DNA from: CAZBEL01 sp964628055 | GTDB lineage: Bacteria > Fidelibacterota > Marinisomatia > Marinisomatales > TCS56 | DNA length: 59,446 nt | Assembly (NCBI GenBank): GCA_964628055.1 | Contig: CAZVNL010000013.1 | Span: 1 to 59,446 of the forward strand | Direction: 5' to 3' | Shown here: positions 35,267-44,044 of the stretch, piece after piece | Numbering within the stretch: position 1 is the first letter of the stretch | Layout of the letters: each line of letters opens with the position of its first letter | Position numbers and translations under genes: made by a program | The notes under the pieces: model-generated | What the model was told of the DNA's origin: nothing | What the model saw: the letters and a program-made list of their open reading frames with translations, nothing else | Databases searched by the model: none

Positions 35267-36778
35267 TTGGCAGACTCAGCTTCGTTTCAAAATCGTAACG
35301 TAAAATCTTTATCTTTAACTGGGGTAAAGGTTTTCACCGCAGTCATGGGTGTGATCCGCACCCGCTTGTTGACACGGTATTTTGGTGCTAATTGGATGAC
35401 CGATTCTTTTATTATGGCCTGGAGTATTCCCAGCTTGATTATAAATTTATTTACCGGAACAATCTATTTGGGATTAGTACCTAAATTAGTAAAACGTTTT
35501 TCCCACCAAAGAGAGGGGATGGAGTATTTCTGGAATATCGTAAATGGAATCCTAATTTCAATGGCCATTATTTGTTTACTCCTTTTTTTAGTAGCCCAAC
35601 CGATTTTAACAGCCTTGTTTAACTTTCAAAGTGTCGAACAAAACATATTCACCCGGACAATGTTATGGATCCTCATCCCGACAATTCTCTTTCAACTGTG
35701 TTTTTCAGCTTTCAATAGCCTATTTACTATTCATGATCATTTTGTCTTTCCGGGTTTATTGAGATTAGTTCCAATCTTTTTTAGCATCGTTGGTCTGTTG
35801 TTTTATCGTTATGTATCTCTGTTTGGTTTAGCGGCCGGTATTACGGGAGGTAACTTAATTATTTTGTCTATTGCTTTTTTCTTCTTTAAAAGGAAAGGAG
35901 CTATTTACCGGTATCACTTTACCTATTCATTAAGTCCCATAATCAAAGAGTTCAAACAGGTAATTCCGTTAATTATTACCCAGGTAATGATTCAAGTCAT
36001 GTTCATTGTTGACCGCGTCATGGCTTCCTACCTTAGCGAAGGAGACGTCTCCATCTTGCACTATGGCATGCGCTTAAACGAAATGGTTTTTCAGGGCTTT
36101 GTTTTAACATTAATTGTCCCCCTTTACCCCTTGCTAAGCCAAGTTACAGTTGAGAAAAATTTTCAAAATTTAGTAAGACAGGTAAGCCGGGGTATAAGGA
36201 AAATCTTTTACGTGACGGTACCGTTATCCGTTATTTTAATTTTAGGTAGTAGTGATTTAATCACCATCCTCTATAAGAGCAAACATTTTATCGAGCGTGA
36301 AGTAGGGTTAACAGCAAACATTCTATCTACTTACGCTATTGGCTTGGTTTTTATGGGGGTAAATGCCATATTTTTCCGTGTGTTTATTGCCCTTGGAAAG
36401 TTGCGAATATTAATGGTGATAGGGATTACACAGGCTCTTTTAAAAATAATCCTGAACGTTGTGTTTTTAGATTGGCTTGGTCTTGTTGGTCTGCCTCTTA
36501 GCACTGTGGTTGCGACCCTTTTCTGGACCGGGGCCATTATCGTCTTTTTCTTTCGCTGGTCGCATATTAATATTTCTTTCGTGAGTTTATTGAGATATTG
36601 TTTTCTACTGGTACTGGGTATCATCCTTTACTACATTGTTACTTTTTTCAATGAATTGGTTAGTTATCCCAATCTCTGGTTACATGGCATAGGCATTATT
36701 GTATCAGTTATTATAGGATTTTATGGGGTCGTATTATTGATAGATAGAAAATCCTTTTTTGATGTGTTAAGACAATGA
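35267..36778 (+). CDS. MurJ/MviN-type lipid-linked oligosaccharide flippase (Wzx role)
   Basis: A 503-residue membrane protein with about 14 predicted helices. The N-terminal segment VMGVIRTRLLTRYFGANWMTDSF matches the MurJ/MviN branch of MOP flippases (compare the SRVLGLLRD...DAF pattern) rather than the classic Wzx branch. In this locus the expected role is to flip undecaprenyl-linked repeat units to the periplasm. The start is TTG at 35267 without a clear ribosome-binding site; it keeps the family-like N-terminus and is the best available. Its stop overlaps the next gene (ATGA). Confidence 0.85.
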   Translation: MADSASFQNRNVKSLSLTGVKVFTAVMGVIRTRLLTRYFGANWMTDSFIMAWSIPSLIINLFTGTIYLGLVPKLVKRFSHQREGMEYFWNIVNGILISMAIICLLLFLVAQPILTALFNFQSVEQNIFTRTMLWILIPTILFQLCFSAFNSLFTIHDHFVFPGLLRLVPIFFSIVGLLFYRYVSLFGLAAGITGGNLIILSIAFFFFKRKGAIYRYHFTYSLSPIIKEFKQVIPLIITQVMIQVMFIVDRVMASYLSEGDVSILHYGMRLNEMVFQGFVLTLIVPLYPLLSQVTVEKNFQNLVRQVSRGIRKIFYVTVPLSVILILGSSDLITILYKSKHFIEREVGLTANILSTYAIGLVFMGVNAIFFRVFIALGKLRILMVIGITQALLKIILNVVFLDWLGLVGLPLSTVVATLFWTGAIIVFFFRWSHINISFVSLLRYCFLLVLGIILYYIVTFFNELVSYPNLWLHGIGIIVSVIIGFYGVVLLIDRKSFFDVLRQ

Positions 36779-37872
36779 ATCCTAAAAATACAATTTTGGT
36801 CGGGATTGCCTCTCTTCGTCGTGGTGGGGCGGAAAGAGTGGTTTCCTTGTTAACCCAAGAATGGGAAAAAACTCATCGCGTACTTGTGGTACTCTTTGAC
36901 CGGCGGATACAAGCCTATCCTGTGGGGGGTACGATTATATCTTTAAAGGTACATGCTTCCAACAACTTGGTTGTGAAATTGAAAAATTTCTTTATCCGTT
37001 GTTGGATCATTCGTCGTCTAATAATAAAGTATAAACCTCATCGCATGTTTACTTTTGGCGAGTCAGCCAATTTCCCTTTTTTGTTCGCGGCTATTAGCAT
37101 CAATTCTTTGCCTCGTTTGACTATAAGCATTCACAATCCGCCGCAGAACGTGAGTCATTTATTCTGGTTCCCGATGAAGCTATTTTATTCGCTTTTACCC
37201 AAAATTGTAGTGGTGGGTAAAGGTTTGGTAAGGGAAGTGGAAAAGTTCATCAAAACAAAAAGAGGCGTGGTAGTTCACATCCCGAATCCCATCGATTTAA
37301 AGTTGATTAATCGGCAGAAAAAGGAATTTGACCAAGTCCATCCCCGGCCGTTTTTTCTGGGTATGGGTCGTCTTGAGTACCAGAAAGGATTTGACTTATT
37401 ATTGGAAGCTTTCGCTTTTATTAGAGAGCAATGTGATGCCGATTTAATCATTATTGGTGAAGGATCCCAAAAGGAAAAACTCCTCACACTAATTCAACAA
37501 TACGATTTGGGAAAACGCGTATTCCTACTTCCCAGCACGTCCAATCCCTTTCCCTATTTTTATCAGTCGTTAGCCTTTATTCTATCGAGTAGGTATGAAG
37601 GGTGGGGTATCGTAATGGTAGAAGCGATGGCATGTGAAACCCCGGTGATCGCTTTTAAATGCCCGGTAGGACCGAGACAGATTATCGGAGATAATCGGTG
37701 GGGAATACTGGTCCCACCGGAGAATACAAGGGAGTTGGGAAAAACGATTCTTAACCTTTATCGTGATCCGGTGAAAAGGCAGTATTACCGTGAGCAAGGA
37801 TACCTGAGGGCCCAAGATTTCTTAGTTGAAAAAATTGCGCCGCAGTGGCTTAAAGACCATGGTACTTTCTGA
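36775..37872 (+). CDS. Glycosyltransferase, GT4 family (GT-B fold)
   Basis: A 365-residue cytoplasmic or membrane-associated sugar transferase. The N-terminal GT-B domain starts with GIASLRRGGAERVVSLL, a common GT4 donor/acceptor loop. The C-terminal domain has FLGMGRLEYQKGFDLLLEAF and the EX7E-type motif YEGWGIVMVEAMACETPVIA. It overlaps the flippase gene by 4 bases. The sugar it transfers cannot be read from sequence. The DNA is AT-rich like its neighbours. Confidence 0.88.
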   Translation: MNPKNTILVGIASLRRGGAERVVSLLTQEWEKTHRVLVVLFDRRIQAYPVGGTIISLKVHASNNLVVKLKNFFIRCWIIRRLIIKYKPHRMFTFGESANFPFLFAAISINSLPRLTISIHNPPQNVSHLFWFPMKLFYSLLPKIVVVGKGLVREVEKFIKTKRGVVVHIPNPIDLKLINRQKKEFDQVHPRPFFLGMGRLEYQKGFDLLLEAFAFIREQCDADLIIIGEGSQKEKLLTLIQQYDLGKRVFLLPSTSNPFPYFYQSLAFILSSRYEGWGIVMVEAMACETPVIAFKCPVGPRQIIGDNRWGILVPPENTRELGKTILNLYRDPVKRQYYREQGYLRAQDFLVEKIAPQWLKDHGTF

Positions 37873-39148
37873 GAAAAAAGCCCGAACCATACCCATATTA
37901 GTGTTCATAAGTATATGGCTTTTAACCTTTCTTTTATACTATTCAAGCCCCTATCCGTATCTTCAAATACATGCTCAAACAGTTTTTGTGGTTGGTTTAT
38001 CCTTGATCAGTTTTTTATTGGGTTATGGAATGTTTTACCTGTTTGGTAAAGAGGGGTTTACCTTTCTTAAAACAACAACCATAAGAAACAAATTCTCAAT
38101 TTTATTCAATGAGCGTAAACTGTCCCTGGTAGTAATATGGTTGTCCGTGCTTACCTTGATAGGATTAGTATTAAAAATTAAGTTATTGAGTACATATGCT
38201 GGAGGTTTTACAGAGTATTTTGAGAACCCCATCCGAGCGCGTTATATTGTTTCAGAACATGTTGGGAAAATTGTTGCTGGATATAGTTTCTATGAGACCA
38301 TTATCAGTTATATAATCAAAGCAAATATCCCGGGGTTACTTTTTGGAGGCATCCTGTTTGCTATTGGTGATAAAAGAAGGTGGGTAGGAGTCATACCGGT
38401 CATCGTTGCTATCTTATGGAGTATTATTACCTTCCAGAGATGGGTATTATTGCAATCCCTCACTTTCTTTATTGTGTCCGCCGGGTACTTAGCTTATTAC
38501 CTTCCTATTCGTTTGAATAAAAAGGTTTTGAAACAAATAATACGCGTAACCATTATTATCGGTTTGCTCTTTGTCCTTTTTACAGGACTTTTATTATCTA
38601 TTCGGGTTGATATTGAAAAAAAAGCAACCCAGGAGAAAGTCCTCAGTTTTATTGTGGAAAGTATTCATCTATACATTGCCGGAAATATTGTGGCTTTCGA
38701 CCAATTCATCCAGACCAACGACCAACTCTATTATGGCGTGTCATTATTCAGGAATCTTTTTCGCTGGTTCGCCCGGTTGGGTATCTATAACCCTCAATTA
38801 GTGTTTTCGACTAACTATGACTTCATTTGGGTCGGATTCAATGTAGTCAATACCTACACTTATTTGCGGGTGTTTTACGAGGATTTTGGCTATGTTGGCA
38901 TGGTCATCTTGAGTTTTTTATGGGGTTGGGTATGTCATTGGATCATTCAGAAATACCTAGAGAAATTTTCTCTATATCGGTTGTACTTTGTTGGCCTCAT
39001 TGCTCATGCCTTGTTAATGTCCTTCTATTCTTTTGCATTGTTAAATGTGATTGCCATTGTGTTTATTCTTTTACTAATACGAGTTATCGAATATTTAGTG
39101 CCTGATATTATCATTGCCCACAATTCAAACATGAAAAGAGGTTTATAA
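37859..39148 (+). CDS. Wzy-like oligosaccharide repeat-unit polymerase
   Basis: A 429-residue membrane protein with about 10-12 hydrophobic helices and a large periplasmic loop in the C-terminal half. The segment VNTYTYLRVFYEDFGYVG is the hallmark of the O-antigen/oligosaccharide repeat-unit polymerase family. In the Wzy-dependent pathway it joins flipped repeat units. I prefer the ATG at 37859, which overlaps the preceding glycosyltransferase by 14 bases, over an in-frame TTG at 37826. Confidence 0.82.
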   Translation: MVLSEKKARTIPILVFISIWLLTFLLYYSSPYPYLQIHAQTVFVVGLSLISFLLGYGMFYLFGKEGFTFLKTTTIRNKFSILFNERKLSLVVIWLSVLTLIGLVLKIKLLSTYAGGFTEYFENPIRARYIVSEHVGKIVAGYSFYETIISYIIKANIPGLLFGGILFAIGDKRRWVGVIPVIVAILWSIITFQRWVLLQSLTFFIVSAGYLAYYLPIRLNKKVLKQIIRVTIIIGLLFVLFTGLLLSIRVDIEKKATQEKVLSFIVESIHLYIAGNIVAFDQFIQTNDQLYYGVSLFRNLFRWFARLGIYNPQLVFSTNYDFIWVGFNVVNTYTYLRVFYEDFGYVGMVILSFLWGWVCHWIIQKYLEKFSLYRLYFVGLIAHALLMSFYSFALLNVIAIVFILLLIRVIEYLVPDIIIAHNSNMKRGL

Positions 39149-39151
39149 ATT

Positions 39152-40288
39152 TTGGGTGTGATTTCCTCCCCATCGCATTCACGAGTCTGTTTTGTATTGG
39201 ATACTATGCGGCGCGGAGCCGTGGTTTCCATTCTACTATCCCTGATTAAGTACATGCCTAATCGTCATATTAGGTTTTGGGTTGTCTCTTTGGTTGATTT
39301 TGATGTGGAGTCGCAGAAGGCTTTCCAAGCAATGGGTGTTCAAACCCTCCAATTACAGTGTGATAGCCGGGGATGGGTGAAAGGCTTGGTGGAACTATAT
39401 AGAGTTTTGCAAGACCAGTCTTTTCAAGTGGTTCATTGCCATCTCTCAAAAGCAAATATAATCGGTACCCTGATCAGTAGATGGTTGAATATTCCATATC
39501 GGTATGTCACGCTGCACAACGTTTGGAGTGGGCACAGAACCTATTTTCAGCGGTTGTTTCCATTGATTAAACACTGGTCAACAAAACGATTTTACGTTTC
39601 TCAGACGGTTTATGCTTCTTTTCCTATTAAACATTTTTCCGAGAATGACCTTGTTATTTACAATCCTATTGATTGCCAGGGTATTTTAAGTCAATTGAAT
39701 GAAACCCATTGTTTATTGATACAAAAGGAATTTAATCTACACAACCAGTTTGTATTAGTGTCCGTTGGCAGGTTGGTTCCACAAAAGAACCATCATTTGT
39801 TACTTCGGGTTTTCAAAAGGTTCTTAAGATATGTACCAAATAGCAAATTGCTTATTGTTGGTCAAGGGGTATTGAAAAATATAATCCAAGATCAGATAGA
39901 AGAATACAGTTTACAGCACCAGGTGCTCTGTACTGGTTTTCGCCGGGATGTTATTGCTATTATCAAGGTTGCAGATGTTGTAATTAATCCTTCCTATTGG
40001 GAGGGTTTTAGTATTACCATGTTAGAGAGCATGGTTCTTGGAAAACCCTTTATAGGGTCAAAGATACTTCCTTTTGAAGAGGCAATTATTTCAGGAGAGA
40101 ATGGATTTCTCGTAGAAGGAGATAATCCCGACGCATATGCGAAGATATTGCACCGTCTATATAGGGATCCTAGTCTACGGGAGCGTGTTGCCGCTGCTGC
40201 TAAGAGCACGGTTAAAAAATACGACGCAGAGTATATCGCTAAACAATATGTACGGTTTTATTCCCTTTCACCTTGTGAGGTGTCATGA
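39152..40288 (+). CDS. Glycosyltransferase, GT4 family
   Basis: A 378-residue GT-B transferase. The N-terminal half contains HCHLSKANIIGTLISRW and YVTLHNVW, and the C-terminal half carries VLVSVGRLVPQKNHHLLLRVF, then GFRRDVIAIIKVADVVINPS and the donor-binding YWEGFSITMLESMVLGKPFI. The start is TTG at 39152, three bases after the polymerase stop; GTG at 39158 is an alternative. Its stop overlaps the start of the CDP-alcohol transferase gene (ATGA), so the transcription unit continues. Confidence 0.87.
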   Translation: MGVISSPSHSRVCFVLDTMRRGAVVSILLSLIKYMPNRHIRFWVVSLVDFDVESQKAFQAMGVQTLQLQCDSRGWVKGLVELYRVLQDQSFQVVHCHLSKANIIGTLISRWLNIPYRYVTLHNVWSGHRTYFQRLFPLIKHWSTKRFYVSQTVYASFPIKHFSENDLVIYNPIDCQGILSQLNETHCLLIQKEFNLHNQFVLVSVGRLVPQKNHHLLLRVFKRFLRYVPNSKLLIVGQGVLKNIIQDQIEEYSLQHQVLCTGFRRDVIAIIKVADVVINPSYWEGFSITMLESMVLGKPFIGSKILPFEEAIISGENGFLVEGDNPDAYAKILHRLYRDPSLRERVAAAAKSTVKKYDAEYIAKQYVRFYSLSPCEVS

Positions 40289-40980
40289 AGATCACTTTCA
40301 CACATATTCTCCATAATTTACCCCCGGCTAAGCGCCGGAGCGATACCCTATGGGCCAAGCTGCTCATCCGTCCCTTATCCTACTTGGTGGCCTGGGGTGC
40401 GTTAAACTTAGGGATGAGCGCTTACCAGGTGTCACTGTTGTCAATTCTGTTTCCCGTTTTAGCCCTTGGATTATGGTTAACGCTACATCCTTTGGCCGCC
40501 ATTATACTTCTCAACTTATGGTTACTTTTGGATTGTACCGATGGTAACCTGGCACGTGTGTTGGGGCCCAAGACCTATGGTGCCTTTGTAGATGCCGCCA
40601 GTGGGTATGTCATGCTGGCTCTCGTCTTCTTCGGTGTGGGGCTCTATTTGGATCTTTCCACTGCGGGATCCCTTTTCACCGCTCCTTGGTTTACCTTTTT
40701 CGGGGCCTTAACTTCCCTGTTCAGTCTTACGTCCCGGATTTTTTATCAGAAGTTTCAGAATACCAGTCACCAAGTGGGTATACCCCCTAACGTTCCATCC
40801 AGACCAGGATTAATAAAAATGACCGATCGCAACCTGGGAATCGGTGGTTTTTTGACTCCTTCCCTACTCCTCCTGTATTTTTTCCACGGATTGGAATGGT
40901 GGTTACTCTTTTATTGCTTTTATAACGGTGTTGTCTTTTTATTTACCAGTAGCCAATTATTGCGGAAAGCCCGGTTTTAG
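40285..40980 (+). CDS. CDP-alcohol phosphotransferase-like membrane protein
   Basis: A 231-residue membrane protein with about six helices. The CDP-alcohol phosphotransferase motif is recognisable: D83, D86-G87, A90-R91, G99 and D103 in the segment DCTDGNLAR...GAFVDAASG. The final motif Asp, expected at about residue 107, is Gly here. Classic members use this site to transfer a phospho-alcohol from a CDP donor to an acceptor. In this glycan locus it might decorate the polysaccharide or its lipid carrier, but neither donor nor acceptor is known. No matching cytidylyltransferase is adjacent. Base composition returns to the genomic style from this gene on. Confidence 0.72.
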   Translation: MKITFTHILHNLPPAKRRSDTLWAKLLIRPLSYLVAWGALNLGMSAYQVSLLSILFPVLALGLWLTLHPLAAIILLNLWLLLDCTDGNLARVLGPKTYGAFVDAASGYVMLALVFFGVGLYLDLSTAGSLFTAPWFTFFGALTSLFSLTSRIFYQKFQNTSHQVGIPPNVPSRPGLIKMTDRNLGIGGFLTPSLLLLYFFHGLEWWLLFYCFYNGVVFLFTSSQLLRKARF

Positions 40981-40990
40981 TATTTTTATT

Positions 40991-42133
40991 ATGCCCCGGA
41001 ATACCATCCTGTACGTCGCCAACACCTCCTGGTATCTGTTCAATTTTCGTTTGAACATTTTGAAGGCCATGCGTTGCCGGGGTTGGCAGGTAGTAGTGGC
41101 GGCACCACGGGACGCCTATTCTGATCGTCTGGAAACGATGGGCTTTCAGTACCAGGAGTTGAACATAGACCGAAAGGGGTACAGTCTTTTTCGCGACATC
41201 GGTTTATTGCTTCGCCTTCATCGACTCCTGCGAGGGGCCAAACCCCAGATTGTTCATTTTTTCACTATTAAACCTGTGCTTTACGGTACTATCATGGCCC
41301 AGTGGCTCCACGTGCCGTTGATTGTGAGCGCCGTTCCCGGATTAGGGTACATTTTTTTACAACGAGGTAGGATGCAAACCTTCATCCAGGGGTTGTACAA
41401 GTTAGCTTTTTACCAGCAATCGGTACGGGTTATCTTTCAGAATCCCGATGATCGGGACTATTTTGTCCGTCAGCGACTGGTTCGTAAGGGACAGTCCGCC
41501 CTTGTTTTAGGATCCGGAGTTGATATGCAACGCTTTCGGCCGGTTGCTAGGGAGGCTGAGGGAGGGGAACATGGTAACACCGTTAAGTTTGGGTTAATTT
41601 CCCGTATGTTGTGGGATAAGGGCATTGGCGAGTTTGTTCAAGCGGCCCACCGGTTAGGAACCCGTTATCCCTATACCAGTTTTGAATTAGTGGGGGATAG
41701 TGATCCTGGCAATCCCAATGCCATTCCCCAAGCATGGTTAGAAAAAAACATAAATACCCCCTATCTACGTTGGCACGGGCACGTGGAGAATATCCCGGAG
41801 CTTCTCAAGACTTTCGATGTTGTGGTCTTGCCTAGCCGTTATCGTGAGGGTGTTCCGCGCTCGTTGGTGGAAGGCGCCGCCATGGGGAAACCGCTCATCA
41901 CCACCGACACGCCCGGTTGCCGGGAGATCGTCCATCATGGTGAAAACGGACTCTTGGTACCACCTGGTTCTGTGGGGGACTTGGAACGGGCCATGGAACA
42001 ACTTTTGTTAGATGGAAACCTGTGCCGTCGTATGGGCCAAACCAGTCGGGCCTTGGCAGTTCAACATTTCTCCGACGATACCGTGGTAAAGCAAACCCTG
42101 CAAATTTATGGGTTGACACCAGGACAATCTTGA
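40991..42133 (+). CDS. Glycosyltransferase, GT4 family (PglA/WbcM-like)
   Basis: A 380-residue GT-B transferase. The opening ILYVANTSWYLFNFRLNIL and the text VVVAAPRDAYSDRLETMGF, then DRKGYSLFRDI, resemble GT4 enzymes that add GalNAc or a related sugar to an undecaprenyl-diphosphate-linked acceptor. The C-terminal half has FGLISRMLWDKGIGEFVQAA and the EX7E region YREGVPRSLVEGAAMGKPLI. The ATG at 40991 lies 10 bases after the preceding stop and gives the conserved N-terminus; an upstream in-frame Met overlaps the previous gene and is not used. Confidence 0.87.
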   Translation: MPRNTILYVANTSWYLFNFRLNILKAMRCRGWQVVVAAPRDAYSDRLETMGFQYQELNIDRKGYSLFRDIGLLLRLHRLLRGAKPQIVHFFTIKPVLYGTIMAQWLHVPLIVSAVPGLGYIFLQRGRMQTFIQGLYKLAFYQQSVRVIFQNPDDRDYFVRQRLVRKGQSALVLGSGVDMQRFRPVAREAEGGEHGNTVKFGLISRMLWDKGIGEFVQAAHRLGTRYPYTSFELVGDSDPGNPNAIPQAWLEKNINTPYLRWHGHVENIPELLKTFDVVVLPSRYREGVPRSLVEGAAMGKPLITTDTPGCREIVHHGENGLLVPPGSVGDLERAMEQLLLDGNLCRRMGQTSRALAVQHFSDDTVVKQTLQIYGLTPGQS

Positions 42134-42151
42134 GGTACAGGGCCTGAGAGT

Positions 42152-43156
42152 ATGCGATTTTTTGTTACGGGACACCTGGGATTTATTGGGTCGGTTCTCT
42201 GTGAAGAATTAGGTAACTACGGTCATGCCCTGGTGGGTTTTGACAAGCGTTCCACCTACCGTCCTCTGCCGTTTCCATCGCATCGAGGGGATATCCTGGA
42301 TAAGGAAGACTTGCGCCGGGCTTTACCCGAAAAGACCGACTGTATCATCCACCTGGCAGCAGAACACAAGGATGAGGGGCCTACCCGGGAGGACTATTTC
42401 CAGGTCAATCAAGTAGGGACGCGTAACCTACTGGATGTCGCTGGTGAAAAAGGGGTCAGACGTTTTTTCTTTTTCAGTTCGGTGGCCGTTTACGGTCAGC
42501 AGGTGGGAGCTCATGAAGAGACACCGCCGGCGCCGGAAAACGCTTATGGAGCTTCTAAACTGGCGGCTGAAAATGAGATTCGAAGCTGGGTTGAAGAGGT
42601 GGGGAACCGTCAAGCGATTGTCTTACGCCCCACCGTCGTCTTTGGTCCCCGCAACCAAGCCAATATTTTTCGTTTAATGAAACAAGTAGCGCAAGGTCGG
42701 TTCCTCATGGTGGGGAAAGGAAATAATATTAAATCGGTGACCTATGTGAGCAATACCGTGAACGCAGCGCTCTTTTTGTTGGGCCATTTTCAAAGCCCTT
42801 TTGAAGTCTACAACCAGGTTGATTATCCCCAATTATCCATAAGCCAGTTTGTGGCTTTAGTGGAGCGTTATGCCCAGAAAAAGCGGTTTCCCTTCTACTT
42901 ACCACTGAGGATCGCCATGGCTGGAGGCTGGCTCTGGTCCCAATGGAGTGCGCTTATGGGACAACGGTCCCCAATCACCCCAGAGCGGTTATCCAAGTTT
43001 GCTACGGTCACCTGCTTCGTGGCGGATAAAATTCGGGTACAGGGATATGTCCAAAATATTTCGCTCGAGGAGGGAATACGTCAGACGGTGGAGTGGAATA
43101 TGGCCCATAACTGGCAAATTACCAGCGCTTCCGTTGAATCTGAGGATTTTGCTTAA
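42152..43156 (+). CDS. NAD-dependent sugar-nucleotide epimerase/dehydratase
   Basis: A 334-residue extended short-chain dehydrogenase. The NAD site is GHLGFIGSVL, the acidic residue after the second strand lies in GFDKRS, a serine-rich strand reads FFFFSSVAVYG, and the YxxxK pair is in YGASKLAAE. It is probably a UDP- or dTDP-sugar epimerase or reductase for the repeat unit, but I cannot name the substrate. The order (glycosyltransferase then epimerase) is usual in such loci. Confidence 0.82.
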   Translation: MRFFVTGHLGFIGSVLCEELGNYGHALVGFDKRSTYRPLPFPSHRGDILDKEDLRRALPEKTDCIIHLAAEHKDEGPTREDYFQVNQVGTRNLLDVAGEKGVRRFFFFSSVAVYGQQVGAHEETPPAPENAYGASKLAAENEIRSWVEEVGNRQAIVLRPTVVFGPRNQANIFRLMKQVAQGRFLMVGKGNNIKSVTYVSNTVNAALFLLGHFQSPFEVYNQVDYPQLSISQFVALVERYAQKKRFPFYLPLRIAMAGGWLWSQWSALMGQRSPITPERLSKFATVTCFVADKIRVQGYVQNISLEEGIRQTVEWNMAHNWQITSASVESEDFA

Positions 43157-43167
43157 GTTGTTATAAA

Positions 43168-44037
43168 ATGTCGTTAGACCGTCCCTTAATTATCATTAGT
43201 GTAGGTCGTAGTGGCTCTACTATTCTTCATCGTACGATGTGCCGACATCCGAATGCCTCCTGGTTAAACTGGTTGAATAACATGTATCCCACCAAACCAA
43301 TTTTAAATCACTATCTAATGCGTGCCTTGGATATTCCTATCTTAAATAATGTTCTGTATAATCAAATTAACCCTGGGGAGTGTTATCCTTTTTGGTCTTT
43401 TTATTTCCCTGGTTTTGGAGAATCATTTCGGGATTTGACTGCTGACGATGTGACCCCCCGCGTTGCGGCTTTATTAACTTCTGCCTTGGAGAGAATACCC
43501 ACTTCAAAACGCCATCGTCTGTTGATCAAAGTTACCGGTTGGCCCCGCGTGGGGTTTTTAAAGACTTTATTTCCTGAAGCTCATTTTATCCATATTGTGA
43601 GGGATGGAAGAGCAGTAGTGAATTCCATGTTACAAGTTCGTTGGTGGTGGGGATGGAGGGGGCCGGAGAATTGGCGTTGGGGTCCCTTAACTGAGGAACA
43701 GTATGAAGAATGGAAATTCCACAAGTTCTCTTTTGTCGCTTTAGCGGCCCTGGAGTGGAAGTTATTGATGAAGGCCTACGAAAAGGCCTGTGGTTCTTTA
43801 AATGAAGAGCACCTATTTACCTTGCGATATGAAGATTTATGTGCTGATCCAAGGTCAACATTCCGGATGGTCATGGATTTTTGTGATCTACCCTGGTCCC
43901 AAGCTTTTGAGCGGGTGGTTCAAAGAACGAGATTGGTTAATACGAACTATAAATGGAAACGGGACTTGAACGCTGATCAACAAAAAATAGTAAATGTTAT
44001 CCTTGAACCCTGGTTGAGTCAGTTAGGGTATCAATAG
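43168..44037 (+). CDS. PAPS-dependent sulfotransferase
   Basis: A 289-residue sulfotransferase. The 5'-phosphosulfate loop is ISVGRSGSTILHR (residues 11-23) and the 3'-phosphate-binding segment is HIVRDGRAVVNSM, with the later FTLRYEDLCADP typical of this family. It would transfer sulfate from PAPS to a carbohydrate hydroxyl, so the polysaccharide made by this locus may be sulfated. The DNA is more AT-rich than the epimerase before it. It converges on the Wzi-like gene with 7 bases between stops. Confidence 0.87.
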   Translation: MSLDRPLIIISVGRSGSTILHRTMCRHPNASWLNWLNNMYPTKPILNHYLMRALDIPILNNVLYNQINPGECYPFWSFYFPGFGESFRDLTADDVTPRVAALLTSALERIPTSKRHRLLIKVTGWPRVGFLKTLFPEAHFIHIVRDGRAVVNSMLQVRWWWGWRGPENWRWGPLTEEQYEEWKFHKFSFVALAALEWKLLMKAYEKACGSLNEEHLFTLRYEDLCADPRSTFRMVMDFCDLPWSQAFERVVQRTRLVNTNYKWKRDLNADQQKIVNVILEPWLSQLGYQ

Positions 44038-44044
44038 ACGTTTT

